20,270 nucleotides of DNA from Pseudomonadota bacterium (GTDB taxonomy: Bacteria; Pseudomonadota; Alphaproteobacteria; Rhizobiales; Hyphomicrobiaceae), in NCBI GenBank assembly GCA_023430315.1, contig JAEZAW010000026.1, positions 1 through 20,270 of the forward strand, given 5' to 3'. The translations under genes were made by a program, and so were the position numbers. The notes beneath the pieces are model-generated. The model searched no databases, was not told the DNA's origin, and saw only the letters and a program-made list of their open reading frames with translations. This document shows, one piece after another, positions 1 to 7,371 of the stretch (its first letter is position 1; every line of letters starts with the position of its first letter).

Positions 1-37
1 CCGTCATGCCGGTCGCGGCGATGGAAAGTGCCCGCAT
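1..37 (-). CDS. flgG: Flagellar distal rod protein FlgG, N-terminal fragment
   Basis: Only the first twelve codons are in the window; the gene runs leftward off position 1. From the ATG at 35-37 it reads MRALSIAATGM, the near-invariant beginning of FlgG in Alphaproteobacteria. FlgG forms the distal rod of the flagellar axle in the periplasm. The start lies 18 bp downstream of the fliE stop, in the order flgB-flgC-fliE-flgG that is usual for this group, so it is probably the next gene of the same transcript. An AGGA sits very close to the ATG and a GAGGGG about 12 nt upstream. The rest of the gene cannot be assessed. Confidence 0.8.
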   Translation of the reverse strand, partial: MRALSIAATGMT

Positions 38-55
38 ATCCTGTCACGCCCCTCG

Positions 56-409
56 TCAGATCGCCATTCTGCTGATTTCCTGGTAGGCCGAGATGACCTT
101 GTCGCGGACGGCAATCACCGACTGCAAGCTCTGCTCGGCCGACATCACGTGCTCGACGACATCCTGCAGCGATGCCGTCCCCTTGACGCCACCGATCGAT
201 ACGGCCTCGGCCTGGCGCATCTTCTGCCCGAACTCGCTGATGGCATCTCCGAGCAGCGACGCGAAGTCGTGATCGGTCTGATTGATGGGCGCTGCGCCCG
301 GCGTGACGGGCGCCATTTTAGGCGCGGAAACCGGGGACGATTCCGCCATTCCCCCGACCGGCCCGGTCGGCAGGGCGCGTCCGCCCATACCTGCAATCGA
401 ATCGATCAT
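56..409 (-). CDS. fliE: Flagellar hook-basal body protein FliE
   Basis: FliE is a small secreted protein at the MS-ring/rod junction that joins the rod to the basal body. The product is 117 aa, near the usual length of about 100-110. Its C-terminal half carries the family signature: an amphipathic helix running into DVVEHVMSAEQSLQSVIAVR and then ISAYQEISRM. The N-terminal 45 residues are Gly/Pro/Ala-rich and variable, as is common. An ATG at 407-409 is preferred over the GTG one codon upstream (410-412), because an AAAGG lies 6 nt before the ATG but only 3 nt before the GTG. The ATG shares its A with the TGA of flgC (TGATG), so translation is probably coupled. No odd features. Confidence 0.93.
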   Translation of the reverse strand: MIDSIAGMGGRALPTGPVGGMAESSPVSAPKMAPVTPGAAPINQTDHDFASLLGDAISEFGQKMRQAEAVSIGGVKGTASLQDVVEHVMSAEQSLQSVIAVRDKVISAYQEISRMAI

Positions 410-828
410 CACTTACCTTTCAAAAGGTCGATCAAGTCACCGATCATCTCGCGCGCCTGCCGCACCATCTGGAGGTTGGCCTCGTAGGACCGGTGCGCTT
501 CACGCATATCCGAGAGCTCGACCAGCGGATTGACGTTGGAGAGCTTGACGTACCCATTGGAGTCGGCCGCGGGATGCCCCGGCATGTGCTGGGCCGGATA
601 GGGAGTCTGGTCGTGGCCAATGGCACCGATCCGAACCAGGTTGAGGCCGGTCGCGCGGTCGAGCTCCTGGGCAAAGCTGATCGTCTTGCGCGCATAGGGA
701 TCGCCGCCGGGCACGGTTGCGGTGGCGCTCGCGTTGGCGAGGTTCTCCGAAACGACACGGATGCGCGTCGACTGGGCGCGCAGGCCCGATGCGGAAGAGA
801 GGATCGCTGCCTTGAGCTCATCGGCCAT
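409..828 (-). CDS. flgC: Flagellar proximal rod protein FlgC
   Basis: FlgC is one of the proximal rod proteins that assemble in the periplasm after export by the flagellar type III system. The product is 139 aa, a normal length. The N-terminal rod motif appears as SENLANAS (about 27-34), followed by DPYARKTISF (43-52), a typical FlgC segment. The C-terminal rod motif is NVNPLVELSDM (about 98-108) followed by a helix with SYEANLQM. The ATG at 826-828 lies 3 nt beyond the flgB stop, and the stop overlaps the fliE start, so flgB-flgC-fliE are tightly packed and most likely cotranscribed. Confidence 0.95.
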   Translation of the reverse strand: MADELKAAILSSASGLRAQSTRIRVVSENLANASATATVPGGDPYARKTISFAQELDRATGLNLVRIGAIGHDQTPYPAQHMPGHPAADSNGYVKLSNVNPLVELSDMREAHRSYEANLQMVRQAREMIGDLIDLLKGK

Positions 829-831
829 GCG

Positions 832-1209
832 CTACCTCACGCTCGTCAGAAGCATGCGGTGGAAGGCGCCGATCACACCCGACACGACCGAGTGCTGCGA
901 GCGGGTCTCACCGAGGTTGGCGAGCTCCGTCTCGAGGCTGACCGTGTTGCCGGAGTGCTTCGGAACTTCACCCGGCCGCGTGACGACATCGAACGCCCGG
1001 CCGCCGAACTGCGTCGGCGACAGGTGATTCGTGTTCGTTTTCAGCATCGCGACATTGGCCGAGCTGAGCGCCGCCTCGAAGGACGGGACATCCTTCGCCC
1101 TGAACCCCGGCGTATCGGCGTTCGCGATGTTGTCGGCAAGCGCTGCGCTGCGCGTCGCGAGCCAACGGTTGCGGTCGCTGGCAATCGAGAAGAGTGCGAG
1201 GTCGTCCAT
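832..1209 (-). CDS. flgB: Flagellar proximal rod protein FlgB
   Basis: FlgB is a proximal rod subunit. The product is 125 aa from the ATG at 1207-1209, close to the usual length of about 130. The rod N-terminal motif is clear: ALADNIANADTPGFRAKDV (about 23-41). The C-terminal part has the helical heptad region expected of rod proteins (ELANLGETRSQHSVVSGVIGAFH). The reading frame stays open for 111 codons upstream, but that extension is Arg/Ala-rich, has no family similarity and overlaps the upstream gene. An AAGGAC sits 5 nt before this ATG and decides the start. Next gene flgC starts 3 nt after the TAG. Confidence 0.94.
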   Translation of the reverse strand: MDDLALFSIASDRNRWLATRSAALADNIANADTPGFRAKDVPSFEAALSSANVAMLKTNTNHLSPTQFGGRAFDVVTRPGEVPKHSGNTVSLETELANLGETRSQHSVVSGVIGAFHRMLLTSVR

Positions 1210-1226
1210 GAAATAGTCCTTCGGCT

Positions 1227-1703
1227 TCAGCTTCCCTGATAGCCGACGTCTCTTGCCTGAAGCTGGCCGCCCTGACGTGGCAGGCGGTTCGCGCGCGCTG
1301 CGCCGAGGGCCGATGCCAGACGCCGGCGCCGGCTGTCCTCGCCAGCCTCCGGCGGCTCGAAGCGGATGAGATCGAGTTGCACATGGGCATCGGCTGCCTC
1401 GAGCGTCAGCCGGTAGTAGAGCTCGACGCCGTGATGAGAGAACGACATAGCGAGGCGCACGGAGGGCGGCACGCGCCAACCGACGATCGCTTCGGCGTGG
1501 CCGCTGAACTGCATGGTGCCGGGCTTGAAGAACAGCTCGCACTCGCCATCGAGCAGGCTTTGCAGCGTCGCCATACGATCGAGCCGGATGAGCGCCACGA
1601 GATCCGCGACGTCGTGATTGCGGAACTCGGTCGTCAGCTCCGCAATGCTGGTCGCGAGAAGCGCCTCGAAGCTCGCGGTGAGATCACTGACATCGGGCTG
1701 CAT
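1227..1703 (-). CDS. Unrecognised protein inside the flagellar operon
   Basis: A 158-aa protein that I do not recognise. Its ATG (1701-1703) directly abuts the TAA of flhB with no spacer, and its stop is 17 nt before flgB, so it is embedded in the flagellar transcript. It has no signal peptide and no hydrophobic segment long enough to span a membrane. Residues 1-55 look helical and acidic (LTASFEALLATSIAELTTEF), 55-115 look like alternating beta strands (ECELFFKPGTMQFSGHAEAI, then VRLAMSFSHHGVELYYRLTL), and the tail from about 120 is Arg/Ala-rich and probably disordered. Position suggests a role in flagellar assembly or motor function in the cytoplasm, but that is inference from context alone. 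Confidence 0.75.
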   Translation of the reverse strand: MQPDVSDLTASFEALLATSIAELTTEFRNHDVADLVALIRLDRMATLQSLLDGECELFFKPGTMQFSGHAEAIVGWRVPPSVRLAMSFSHHGVELYYRLTLEAADAHVQLDLIRFEPPEAGEDSRRRRLASALGAARANRLPRQGGQLQARDVGYQGS

Positions 1704-2798
1704 TTAGGCACCTCGGGGCATGGGAGCGACTTGAGCGGCGGAACGCGACATGAGGTAGAGGATGATCTCGGCAACCGCCTTGTAGAACTCTGGCGGGATC
1801 GGGCGATCCAATGACACGGCGGCATAGAGGCTGCGTGCGAGCGCCTTGTCCTCGATGACCGGGATCTCGTGCGCCTCGGCAATTTCGCGAATCTTGAGGG
1901 CGATGTTGTCCATGCCTTTGGCGACGACCATCGGCGCACCCGAATCGCCCTGCATATAGCGCAGCGCCACCGCGTAGTGAGTCGGATTGGCGATCACCAC
2001 CGTCGCCTTGGGCACGGAAGAGAGCATCCGCCGGCGCGCGCGATCGCGGGCAAGCGACAGTCGCCGCGCCTTGAGCAGCGGATCGCCCTCGGACTGCTTG
2101 TGCTCGTCCTTGATCTCCTGCTTGCTCATGCGCAGATCCATGCGCCATTTCATGCGGCTCCATATGAGGTCCGCGGCAACAATGCCGGAGAGGCTGAGCC
2201 CCACGGCGAGCAGCACATTGAGCATCTGCCGTGCGAGGGCCTGAGGCAGAGCTGACGGCTCGAGCAGGATGGAATTGACGAGATCCGCCTTGTGGTTGAG
2301 CAGGAACGCGATCGCGCATGCCGAAAGTATCGAGAGCTTGAAGACCGATTTCAGGAACTCGACGCGCCCCTGGGCGCCGAACATGCGGGTGAAACCCTTG
2401 GTGGGCGATATCCGGGAAAACTCCGGCTTGATGCGCGTGCCGACCATGCGCAGCGGATTCTGCAACACCGACACCATGATGCCGAAGATCATCAGCACGA
2501 AAAGCGGCAGCGCTAGCACCGCCGTTGCCGCGGAGCCGACGGTCGCGAGCAGCAGCACCGCATCCGCGCCGACATCCATGCGGAAATCATAAGGCCGCTC
2601 GATCAGCGCCATGAGACTGCCGAGCAGCCTTGCGCCGAACGCTTGCGCGACAATCGGCACGCACGCGGCGATAGCCAGAATCGAAGCGAACTGCGCGATC
2701 TCACGGGAGACAGGCGTGTTGCCCTTTCGGATCGCCTCGTCGATCTTGTGAGGTGTCGCCTCTTCTGTTTTGGACTCTTTGTCCTGTTCCTCAGCCAT
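1704..2798 (-). CDS. flhB: Flagellar type III export switch protein FlhB
   Basis: FlhB is the inner-membrane component of the flagellar export gate that switches substrate class from rod/hook to filament after self-cleavage. The product is 364 aa, a usual length. After a charged N-terminus with EEATPHKIDEAIRKG (12-26) there are four hydrophobic segments at about 35-60, 80-108, 150-168 and 190-212. The cytoplasmic domain contains the autocleavage motif NPTH at 271-274 in the usual context (VVIANPTHYAVALRY), so the protein should be active. Its stop touches the start of the unrecognised 158-aa gene. About 93 bp of featureless sequence separate it from fliN upstream. No anomalies. Confidence 0.96.
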   Translation of the reverse strand: MAEEQDKESKTEEATPHKIDEAIRKGNTPVSREIAQFASILAIAACVPIVAQAFGARLLGSLMALIERPYDFRMDVGADAVLLLATVGSAATAVLALPLFVLMIFGIMVSVLQNPLRMVGTRIKPEFSRISPTKGFTRMFGAQGRVEFLKSVFKLSILSACAIAFLLNHKADLVNSILLEPSALPQALARQMLNVLLAVGLSLSGIVAADLIWSRMKWRMDLRMSKQEIKDEHKQSEGDPLLKARRLSLARDRARRRMLSSVPKATVVIANPTHYAVALRYMQGDSGAPMVVAKGMDNIALKIREIAEAHEIPVIEDKALARSLYAAVSLDRPIPPEFYKAVAEIILYLMSRSAAQVAPMPRGA

Positions 2799-2891
2799 AG
2801 CGCTCGATACCTGAGATCGAAGTGAGAGGGCGAGCGCCGCGGCTCAGCAAGACGCAACGGCGAGAGAAGTGCATGACCTGCTGCGGGAGCG

Positions 2892-3284
2892 CTATTCGCT
2901 TCCCTGCTGCATGACCTCGCGCACGGATATGCCGAAGCGCGTTGCTTCCTCGTCGAGTGCGACGATCTCACCGCGGGCGACGACCTGATCGTTGACCACG
3001 ATGTCGATCAGATCCCCGACCTTGCGGTCGAGCGGAATGATCGCTCCCCGCGTCAGGCTCATGAGCTTGGCAACCGGCATGCGCGTCGCGCCAAGCACGA
3101 AGCGAACCGATACGGGGATGCGCATCACGGCGTCGTGGCCGCGTCCGCCCCAAGCCTCGACGGATTTCCCCTCCTGCCCGCCAGCAGCCGCTACCTGCGT
3201 CAAGTCGGACCTCCAGTCGCCTTGCTGACCGCCGCCCGCGTTTGCGGCGGCGCCGTCACTCTCGACATTATTCATGCGCGTCAC
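2892..3284 (-). CDS. fliN: Flagellar motor switch protein FliN
   Basis: FliN forms the lower rim of the cytoplasmic C-ring, where it helps set rotation direction and receive export cargo. The product is 130 aa. A variable Gly/Gln-rich N-terminus of about 50 residues precedes the SpoA (FliN/MopA) domain: IPVSVRFVLGATRMPVAKLM, LTRGAIIPLDRKVGDLIDI, VNDQVVARGEIVALDEE and ISVREV at the end. Two starts are possible: GTG at 3282-3284, used here, with GGGAG almost touching it, or ATG at 3273-3275 with GGGAG 10 nt upstream; they differ by three residues. The gene starts 19 bp after motA with no fliM between them. Confidence 0.92.
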   Translation of the reverse strand: MTRMNNVESDGAAANAGGGQQGDWRSDLTQVAAAGGQEGKSVEAWGGRGHDAVMRIPVSVRFVLGATRMPVAKLMSLTRGAIIPLDRKVGDLIDIVVNDQVVARGEIVALDEEATRFGISVREVMQQGSE

Positions 3285-3303
3285 GCTCCCGCCGCCCGCT
3301 TAG

Positions 3304-4197
3304 CTAAGCGGCTTTCTTTTCCGCACCACCAGCCGCGCCGGGATTGCCCGAGTTCAGCGTTGCGTTCTCGAGCTCGTCGACAGAAGGGCGGTCCGATGCC
3401 GAGATCGCCTTGCGACCGTGCTCCACCGCGATCTGCGGCATGGCGCCATTCATCAGGGCGAGCAGCGTCTGCTTGATTACGATGTACTGGCGCATCTGCT
3501 TCTCGCGCACGATTTTGACCTGCGTCGCGATCGGCGTGACGACGCCATAGGAGAAGAAGATGCCGGCGAAGGTTCCGACGAGAGCCGCGCCGATGTAGGC
3601 GCCGAGCACCTCGGGCGGCTGATCGAGGGCACTCATGGCCTTGATGACGCCGAGCACGGCGGCGACAATCCCGAGCGCAGGCAGGCCCTCCGACATGGCG
3701 ACGAGCGAGTGATAGGCCTTGAGCTTGTCGCCACGCATGGTGGCGATCTCCTCGTCCATCAGCGCCTCGATCTCATGCGTGCGGGCGTTGCCCATGAGGA
3801 TCAGGCGGAAATAGTCGCAGATGAACGTCAGCATCTTCTCGTTGTTCAGAACTTTCGGATAGGCGGTGAAGATTGCCGACTCGGCCGGATTGTCGATGTG
3901 CTTCTCGACTTCGGCGCGCGATTTCGACTTCAATTCGCGGATCAGGGTGAAAAGGCACGTCAGGATGACCAGATAGTCTTCCTTATGGGGCACGGCATTC
4001 TTCATGGCCTCCATGAAGCCGACGCCGCTGTCCTTGATCGTCTTCATGGGGTTGGCGACGATGAAGGTGCCGATCGAGGCCCCGAGAATGATGACGTATT
4101 CCCACGGCTGCCAGATGACCCCGAGCTTGCCGCCCATGGCCGCAAAGCCGCCGAACATGCACGCGAGCGTCACAACTAGGCCGAGCGGGATGGTCAT
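3304..4197 (-). CDS. motA: Flagellar motor stator protein MotA
   Basis: MotA is the inner-membrane stator subunit that, with MotB, couples ion flow to rotation. The product is 297 aa, as in the E. coli-type family. Hydrophobic segments lie at about 3-22, 33-50, 171-192 and 203-224. Prolines P173 (GLPALGIVAAVLG) and P222 (YGVVTPIATQ) are present, equivalent to the two prolines essential in E. coli MotA. The cytoplasmic loop keeps a charged block with KSR and E98, and HEIEALMDEEI. Overall it resembles the proton-driven type. The ATG at 4195-4197 has AGGAC about 4 nt upstream. It is the first gene of the leftward flagellar run. motB is not in the window. Confidence 0.95.
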   Translation of the reverse strand: MTIPLGLVVTLACMFGGFAAMGGKLGVIWQPWEYVIILGASIGTFIVANPMKTIKDSGVGFMEAMKNAVPHKEDYLVILTCLFTLIRELKSKSRAEVEKHIDNPAESAIFTAYPKVLNNEKMLTFICDYFRLILMGNARTHEIEALMDEEIATMRGDKLKAYHSLVAMSEGLPALGIVAAVLGVIKAMSALDQPPEVLGAYIGAALVGTFAGIFFSYGVVTPIATQVKIVREKQMRQYIVIKQTLLALMNGAMPQIAVEHGRKAISASDRPSVDELENATLNSGNPGAAGGAEKKAA

Positions 4198-4374
4198 GCG
4201 TGTCCTGTGCCCACGGATCAGATCTGATTGACGAACGACGATGCGGTGAATGCCTTGCGCGAGGCTGTAGCAGCGGCAGAGGGGCGGTCACCGCCGATCC
4301 GCAACGGTTACGCCAGCTTCGTGCAAGTCCCGCGTGCGCTTCTGTGGCGGACCGCTTCGTGAGGACAGTAATAA
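4198..4374. promoter_or_regulatory. Divergent flagellar intergenic region
   Basis: This 177-bp gap separates the leftward motA run from the rightward DUF1217-flgF-fliI run, so both promoters must lie here or inside genes. I see no convincing sigma-70 or sigma-28 promoter. A perfect dyad GGCGG-TCA-CCGCC occupies 4283-4295 and could be an operator or only a small hairpin. A GAGGAC lies just before the DUF1217 start and an AGGACAC just before motA on the other strand. Confidence 0.5.
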
Positions 4375-5154
4375 ATGTTCAGCACGCCCATCGGCTACAA
4401 GCTCATTGCCTCGGATATGACGGCGGCGCTCAAGCGCACGTCGGAGCAGCCCATCGTGCAGCGCGAGAGCGAGTACTACCTGGAGACGATCAAGAACATC
4501 AAATCGATCGATGATTTTCTCGCGAATGATCGCGTCTTCAAATACGCGATGAAGGCACACGGCCTGCAGGACATGGACTACGCCAAGGCCTTCATGCGCA
4601 AGGTGCTTAAAGAGGGCATCGACACCGCTGATTCCTTTGCGAATAAGCTTTCGGACCCGAAGTACCGCGAATTCGCGGACACCTTCAATTTCGCGCGCCA
4701 CGGAACCACGGCAACGATCTTCGAGAAAGCACGCCAAGGCACCGTGGACCGCTACACCCGTCAGACACTCGAGATCGACGCCGGCGCCTCGAACGAAGGC
4801 GTGCGCCTCGCCCTCTACTTCGAGCGCAAAGCTGCAAGCGTGACAACGCCGCTCCATCTGCTGGCCGACAACGCCCTTCTCAAGGTCACGCAGGTCGCGC
4901 TCGGCATCCCGGCGGCGACGGCGACCATGGACCTCGATCGTCAGGTCGAGATGATCAGCAAGAAGCTCGACATCGAGGATCTCAAGGATCCGGAGAAGCT
5001 CGACAAGTTCATCGGGCGCTTCACGGCCCTCTGGGAGCTCGAGAACCCGACGACGACTGCCGCGTCGACCGGCATCACGCAGCTCTTCGGCGGCTATGAC
5101 CTCACGATCGGCTACGACCTGCTCACGCAGATGCAGAACATCAGGACGGTGTGA
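4375..5154 (+). CDS. DUF1217 family flagellar-cluster protein
   Basis: A 259-aa protein of the DUF1217 family, which occurs in flagellar clusters of Alphaproteobacteria; its exact role is not established. It is hydrophilic and mostly helical, with no signal peptide or membrane segment. Family-like features are the opening MFSTPIGYKLIASD, YYLETIKNIKSIDDFLANDRVFKYAMKAHGL (about 34-65), FMRKVLKEGID, and DLDRQVEMISKKLDIEDL near 185-202. The C-terminus has LTIGYDLLTQMQNIRTV. The start has GAGGA 9 nt upstream. The gene ends 3 nt before flgF, so the two are probably translated together and the protein may act in rod or hook assembly (inference). Confidence 0.85.
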   Translation: MFSTPIGYKLIASDMTAALKRTSEQPIVQRESEYYLETIKNIKSIDDFLANDRVFKYAMKAHGLQDMDYAKAFMRKVLKEGIDTADSFANKLSDPKYREFADTFNFARHGTTATIFEKARQGTVDRYTRQTLEIDAGASNEGVRLALYFERKAASVTTPLHLLADNALLKVTQVALGIPAATATMDLDRQVEMISKKLDIEDLKDPEKLDKFIGRFTALWELENPTTTAASTGITQLFGGYDLTIGYDLLTQMQNIRTV

Positions 5155-5157
5155 GCC

Positions 5158-5883
5158 ATGGAAGCTAGCATGTACGTTGCGCTGTCCGGGCAGCTCGCGT
5201 TGCAGCGGCGCCTCGACACCATCGCCAACAACGTCGCAAACAGTACCACGCCGGGCTTCCGCGCCGAGAACGTGACTTTCGAGACCGTGCTCTCGCAGAC
5301 CCAGCGCTCATCTGTGGCTTACTCGGGCACGGGCGAGAGCACTTTCTCGCGAATGAGCGGCGCGATCGTGCAAACGACTAATGCCCTCGACGTCGCTATC
5401 CATGGCGATGCCTTCATGAGCATCAACGGCGCCAACGGTCCCGTCTACACGCGCGATGGCCGGATGCGCATCTCGACGCAGGGCGATCTCGAGAACATGA
5501 ATGGACAGCAGGTTCTCGATCAGTCCGGCGGTCCCATCCAGATCAATCCCAGCCTTGGGCCCGTCCAGATCTCGCGCGACGGCACCATCAGCCAGAACGG
5601 CACGCGCGTGGGCCGTCTCGGCCTCTTCCAAATTCCGGCCAATGCCAAGCTCGTACGCCACGAGGGTGCGGCTGTCGTACCTGACACACCGCCCGAACCC
5701 GTCGTCGATTTCGTGAGCAGGGGCTTCGCGCAGGGCTACGTCGAGAAAGCCAACGTAGATCCAGTCATGGAGATGACGCGTCTCATCTCGGTGACGCGCG
5801 CCTTCGAGGCCATGTCGGCCGCGGGCGAGCAGTCCGACCGCAAGTTGACCGACGCGATCAAGACGCTCGGCAGCGGACGCTAA
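5158..5883 (+). CDS. flgF: Flagellar proximal rod protein FlgF
   Basis: FlgF is a proximal rod subunit of the flagellar axle. The product is 241 aa, the typical length. It has the rod N-terminal motif ANNVANSTTPGF (23-34), a central beta-rich domain containing GDAFMSING and YTRDGRMRIS, and the C-terminal motif NVDPVMEMTRLI (199-210), followed by the heptad helix VTRAFEAMS. The first ATG (5158) is preferred, since MEASMYVALSGQ matches the usual FlgF opening; a second ATG at 5170 would drop four residues. The gene follows the DUF1217 stop by 3 nt and precedes fliI by 35 nt. Confidence 0.93.
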   Translation: MEASMYVALSGQLALQRRLDTIANNVANSTTPGFRAENVTFETVLSQTQRSSVAYSGTGESTFSRMSGAIVQTTNALDVAIHGDAFMSINGANGPVYTRDGRMRISTQGDLENMNGQQVLDQSGGPIQINPSLGPVQISRDGTISQNGTRVGRLGLFQIPANAKLVRHEGAAVVPDTPPEPVVDFVSRGFAQGYVEKANVDPVMEMTRLISVTRAFEAMSAAGEQSDRKLTDAIKTLGSGR

Positions 5884-5918
5884 CACCCTAACGACGCCCA
5901 ACTCTCTTTGTAGTCGAC

Positions 5919-7364
5919 ATGACCGCACCCGAGACGAACGACCAAGCATCCCCTCCCAGTGCGGCCAAGAACGTCGGCGATCCGCTCGAGCGTCTCGCCG
6001 GTCTCTTCTCCGGACATCCGAACAAGCTGCCGCTCGTGCGCTACGGCGGTCGCGTCGCGGAGGTCGCACCGAGCCACATACTCGTGCGCGGTATCGAGCG
6101 CCGGGTCGAGCTTGGAACCTCCGTCGAGGTCGAAGGCGGCGGTGCCCGCTGGCTCGGCGAGGTCATCGGCATCGATGCCGACTGCGCCAACATAAAGCTG
6201 TTCTCCACATCGCCGCGACTCGGCCTTGGCGCGCCGGTCTGGGTGCGCGACAGCCTCGAGATCTGCCCCGACGTGAGCTGGCTTGGTCGCGTGATCAATG
6301 CGCTCGGCCAGCCGATCGACGAGCTGGGGACACTCACGAGCGGCACCGTTCCCTATTCCATCGACCATGAGCCGATCCCACCCATGGCGCTCGATCGGAT
6401 TCGCCGGCCGATCGTCACTGGCGTGAAGGCCATCGATCTCTTCACGCCGATCTGCGCCGGTCAGCGCATCGGCATCTTTGCCGGCTCGGGCGTCGGCAAG
6501 TCCACGCTCGTGTCGATGCTCGCACGCACGAACGGCTTCAACACGATCGTCATCGCACTCGTCGCCGAGCGTGGCCGCGAAGTACGCGAGTTCCTCGAGG
6601 ATGTGGTCAAACCGCATGCGCCCCGCGCGGTGACCGTCGTCGCGTCGAGCTCCGAAGGCGCGATGATGCGCAAGAATGCGGCCAAGACCGCCATGGCGGT
6701 CGCCGAGTACTTCCGCGACCGTGGCGACAACGTCCTGCTGGTGGTCGACTCGATCACGCGCTTTGCTCATGCGCTACGCGAAGTGGCGCTCGCAGCCGGC
6801 GAGCCCCCTGTCGCCCGCGGCTACGCACCATCCGTCTTTGCCGAGTTGCCGAGGCTTCTCGAACGCGCAGGCCCCGGCAAACCAGGCTCCGGCTCGATCA
6901 CAGGCGTGTTCTCGGTGCTGCTCGATGGTGAGGATTCCAACGAGCCCGTTGCCGATACCGTTCGCGGCATTCTCGACGGCCACATCGTGCTCGATCGCAA
7001 CATTGCCGATCAGGGACGCTATCCGGCCATCAATCCGCTGACCTCGATCTCGCGCCTCGCACCGCTTGCCTGGAGCAAGGAGGAGGCCGAACTCGTCCGC
7101 CGCTTGAGAACGATCGTTGCCCGTTACGAGGAGACGCGCGATCTGCGCGCTGTCGGCGCTTACAAGGCCGAAGCCGATTTCGAGCTCGACCAGGCTGTGG
7201 CTTTGACGCCTGTGCTCTACCGCTTCCTGACGCAGCTGCCGGATGATCCGCCCTGTCCCGGCGTATTCGGCGAGCTGGCCTCGGTTCTCTCGGAGATGCG
7301 CAACGGTGGGCGCCCGGCGGGTGAAGCCGCAGGCACTCAGGTTGCGACGCGAGCGCCGGCCTGA
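5919..7364 (+). CDS. fliI: Flagellar export ATPase FliI
   Basis: FliI is the ATPase of the flagellar type III export apparatus, a hexamer at the cytoplasmic face related to F1-beta. The product is 481 aa, slightly longer than the usual 440-460 because of N- and C-terminal tails. The Walker A motif AGSGVGKST is at 188-196 and Walker B LLVVD at 273-277. The catalytic glutamate is in VAERGREVREF (E217), and the conserved segment GYAPSVFAELPRLLERAG is at 301-318. All key residues are present. I see no clear ribosome binding site before the ATG at 5919, though no better start is evident. The gene ends 7 bp before the converging regulator gene. Confidence 0.96.
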   Translation: MTAPETNDQASPPSAAKNVGDPLERLAGLFSGHPNKLPLVRYGGRVAEVAPSHILVRGIERRVELGTSVEVEGGGARWLGEVIGIDADCANIKLFSTSPRLGLGAPVWVRDSLEICPDVSWLGRVINALGQPIDELGTLTSGTVPYSIDHEPIPPMALDRIRRPIVTGVKAIDLFTPICAGQRIGIFAGSGVGKSTLVSMLARTNGFNTIVIALVAERGREVREFLEDVVKPHAPRAVTVVASSSEGAMMRKNAAKTAMAVAEYFRDRGDNVLLVVDSITRFAHALREVALAAGEPPVARGYAPSVFAELPRLLERAGPGKPGSGSITGVFSVLLDGEDSNEPVADTVRGILDGHIVLDRNIADQGRYPAINPLTSISRLAPLAWSKEEAELVRRLRTIVARYEETRDLRAVGAYKAEADFELDQAVALTPVLYRFLTQLPDDPPCPGVFGELASVLSEMRNGGRPAGEAAGTQVATRAPA

Positions 7365-7371
7365 GGCCGCC

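Noticed and set aside
1210..1542. N-terminal extension of flgB by 111 codons
   Set aside because: The extension overlaps the upstream gene, is Arg/Ala-rich, has no family match, and the ATG at 1209 has a good ribosome binding site.
4244..4260. A GG-N10-GC pattern ending in TTGC, resembling a sigma-54 promoter
   Set aside because: Only the minimal GG and TTGC parts match; the CAC part of the -24 element is missing, and such matches are common in GC-rich DNA.
4296..4350. A stretch resembling part of a cobalamin riboswitch (GTGCAAGTCCCGC)
   Set aside because: The B12 box and the other conserved core elements are absent, and neighbouring genes are flagellar.
7365..7371. Possible bidirectional terminator between fliI and the regulator gene
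   Set aside because: The gap is only 7 bp and no stem with a T tract could be seen in or next to it.
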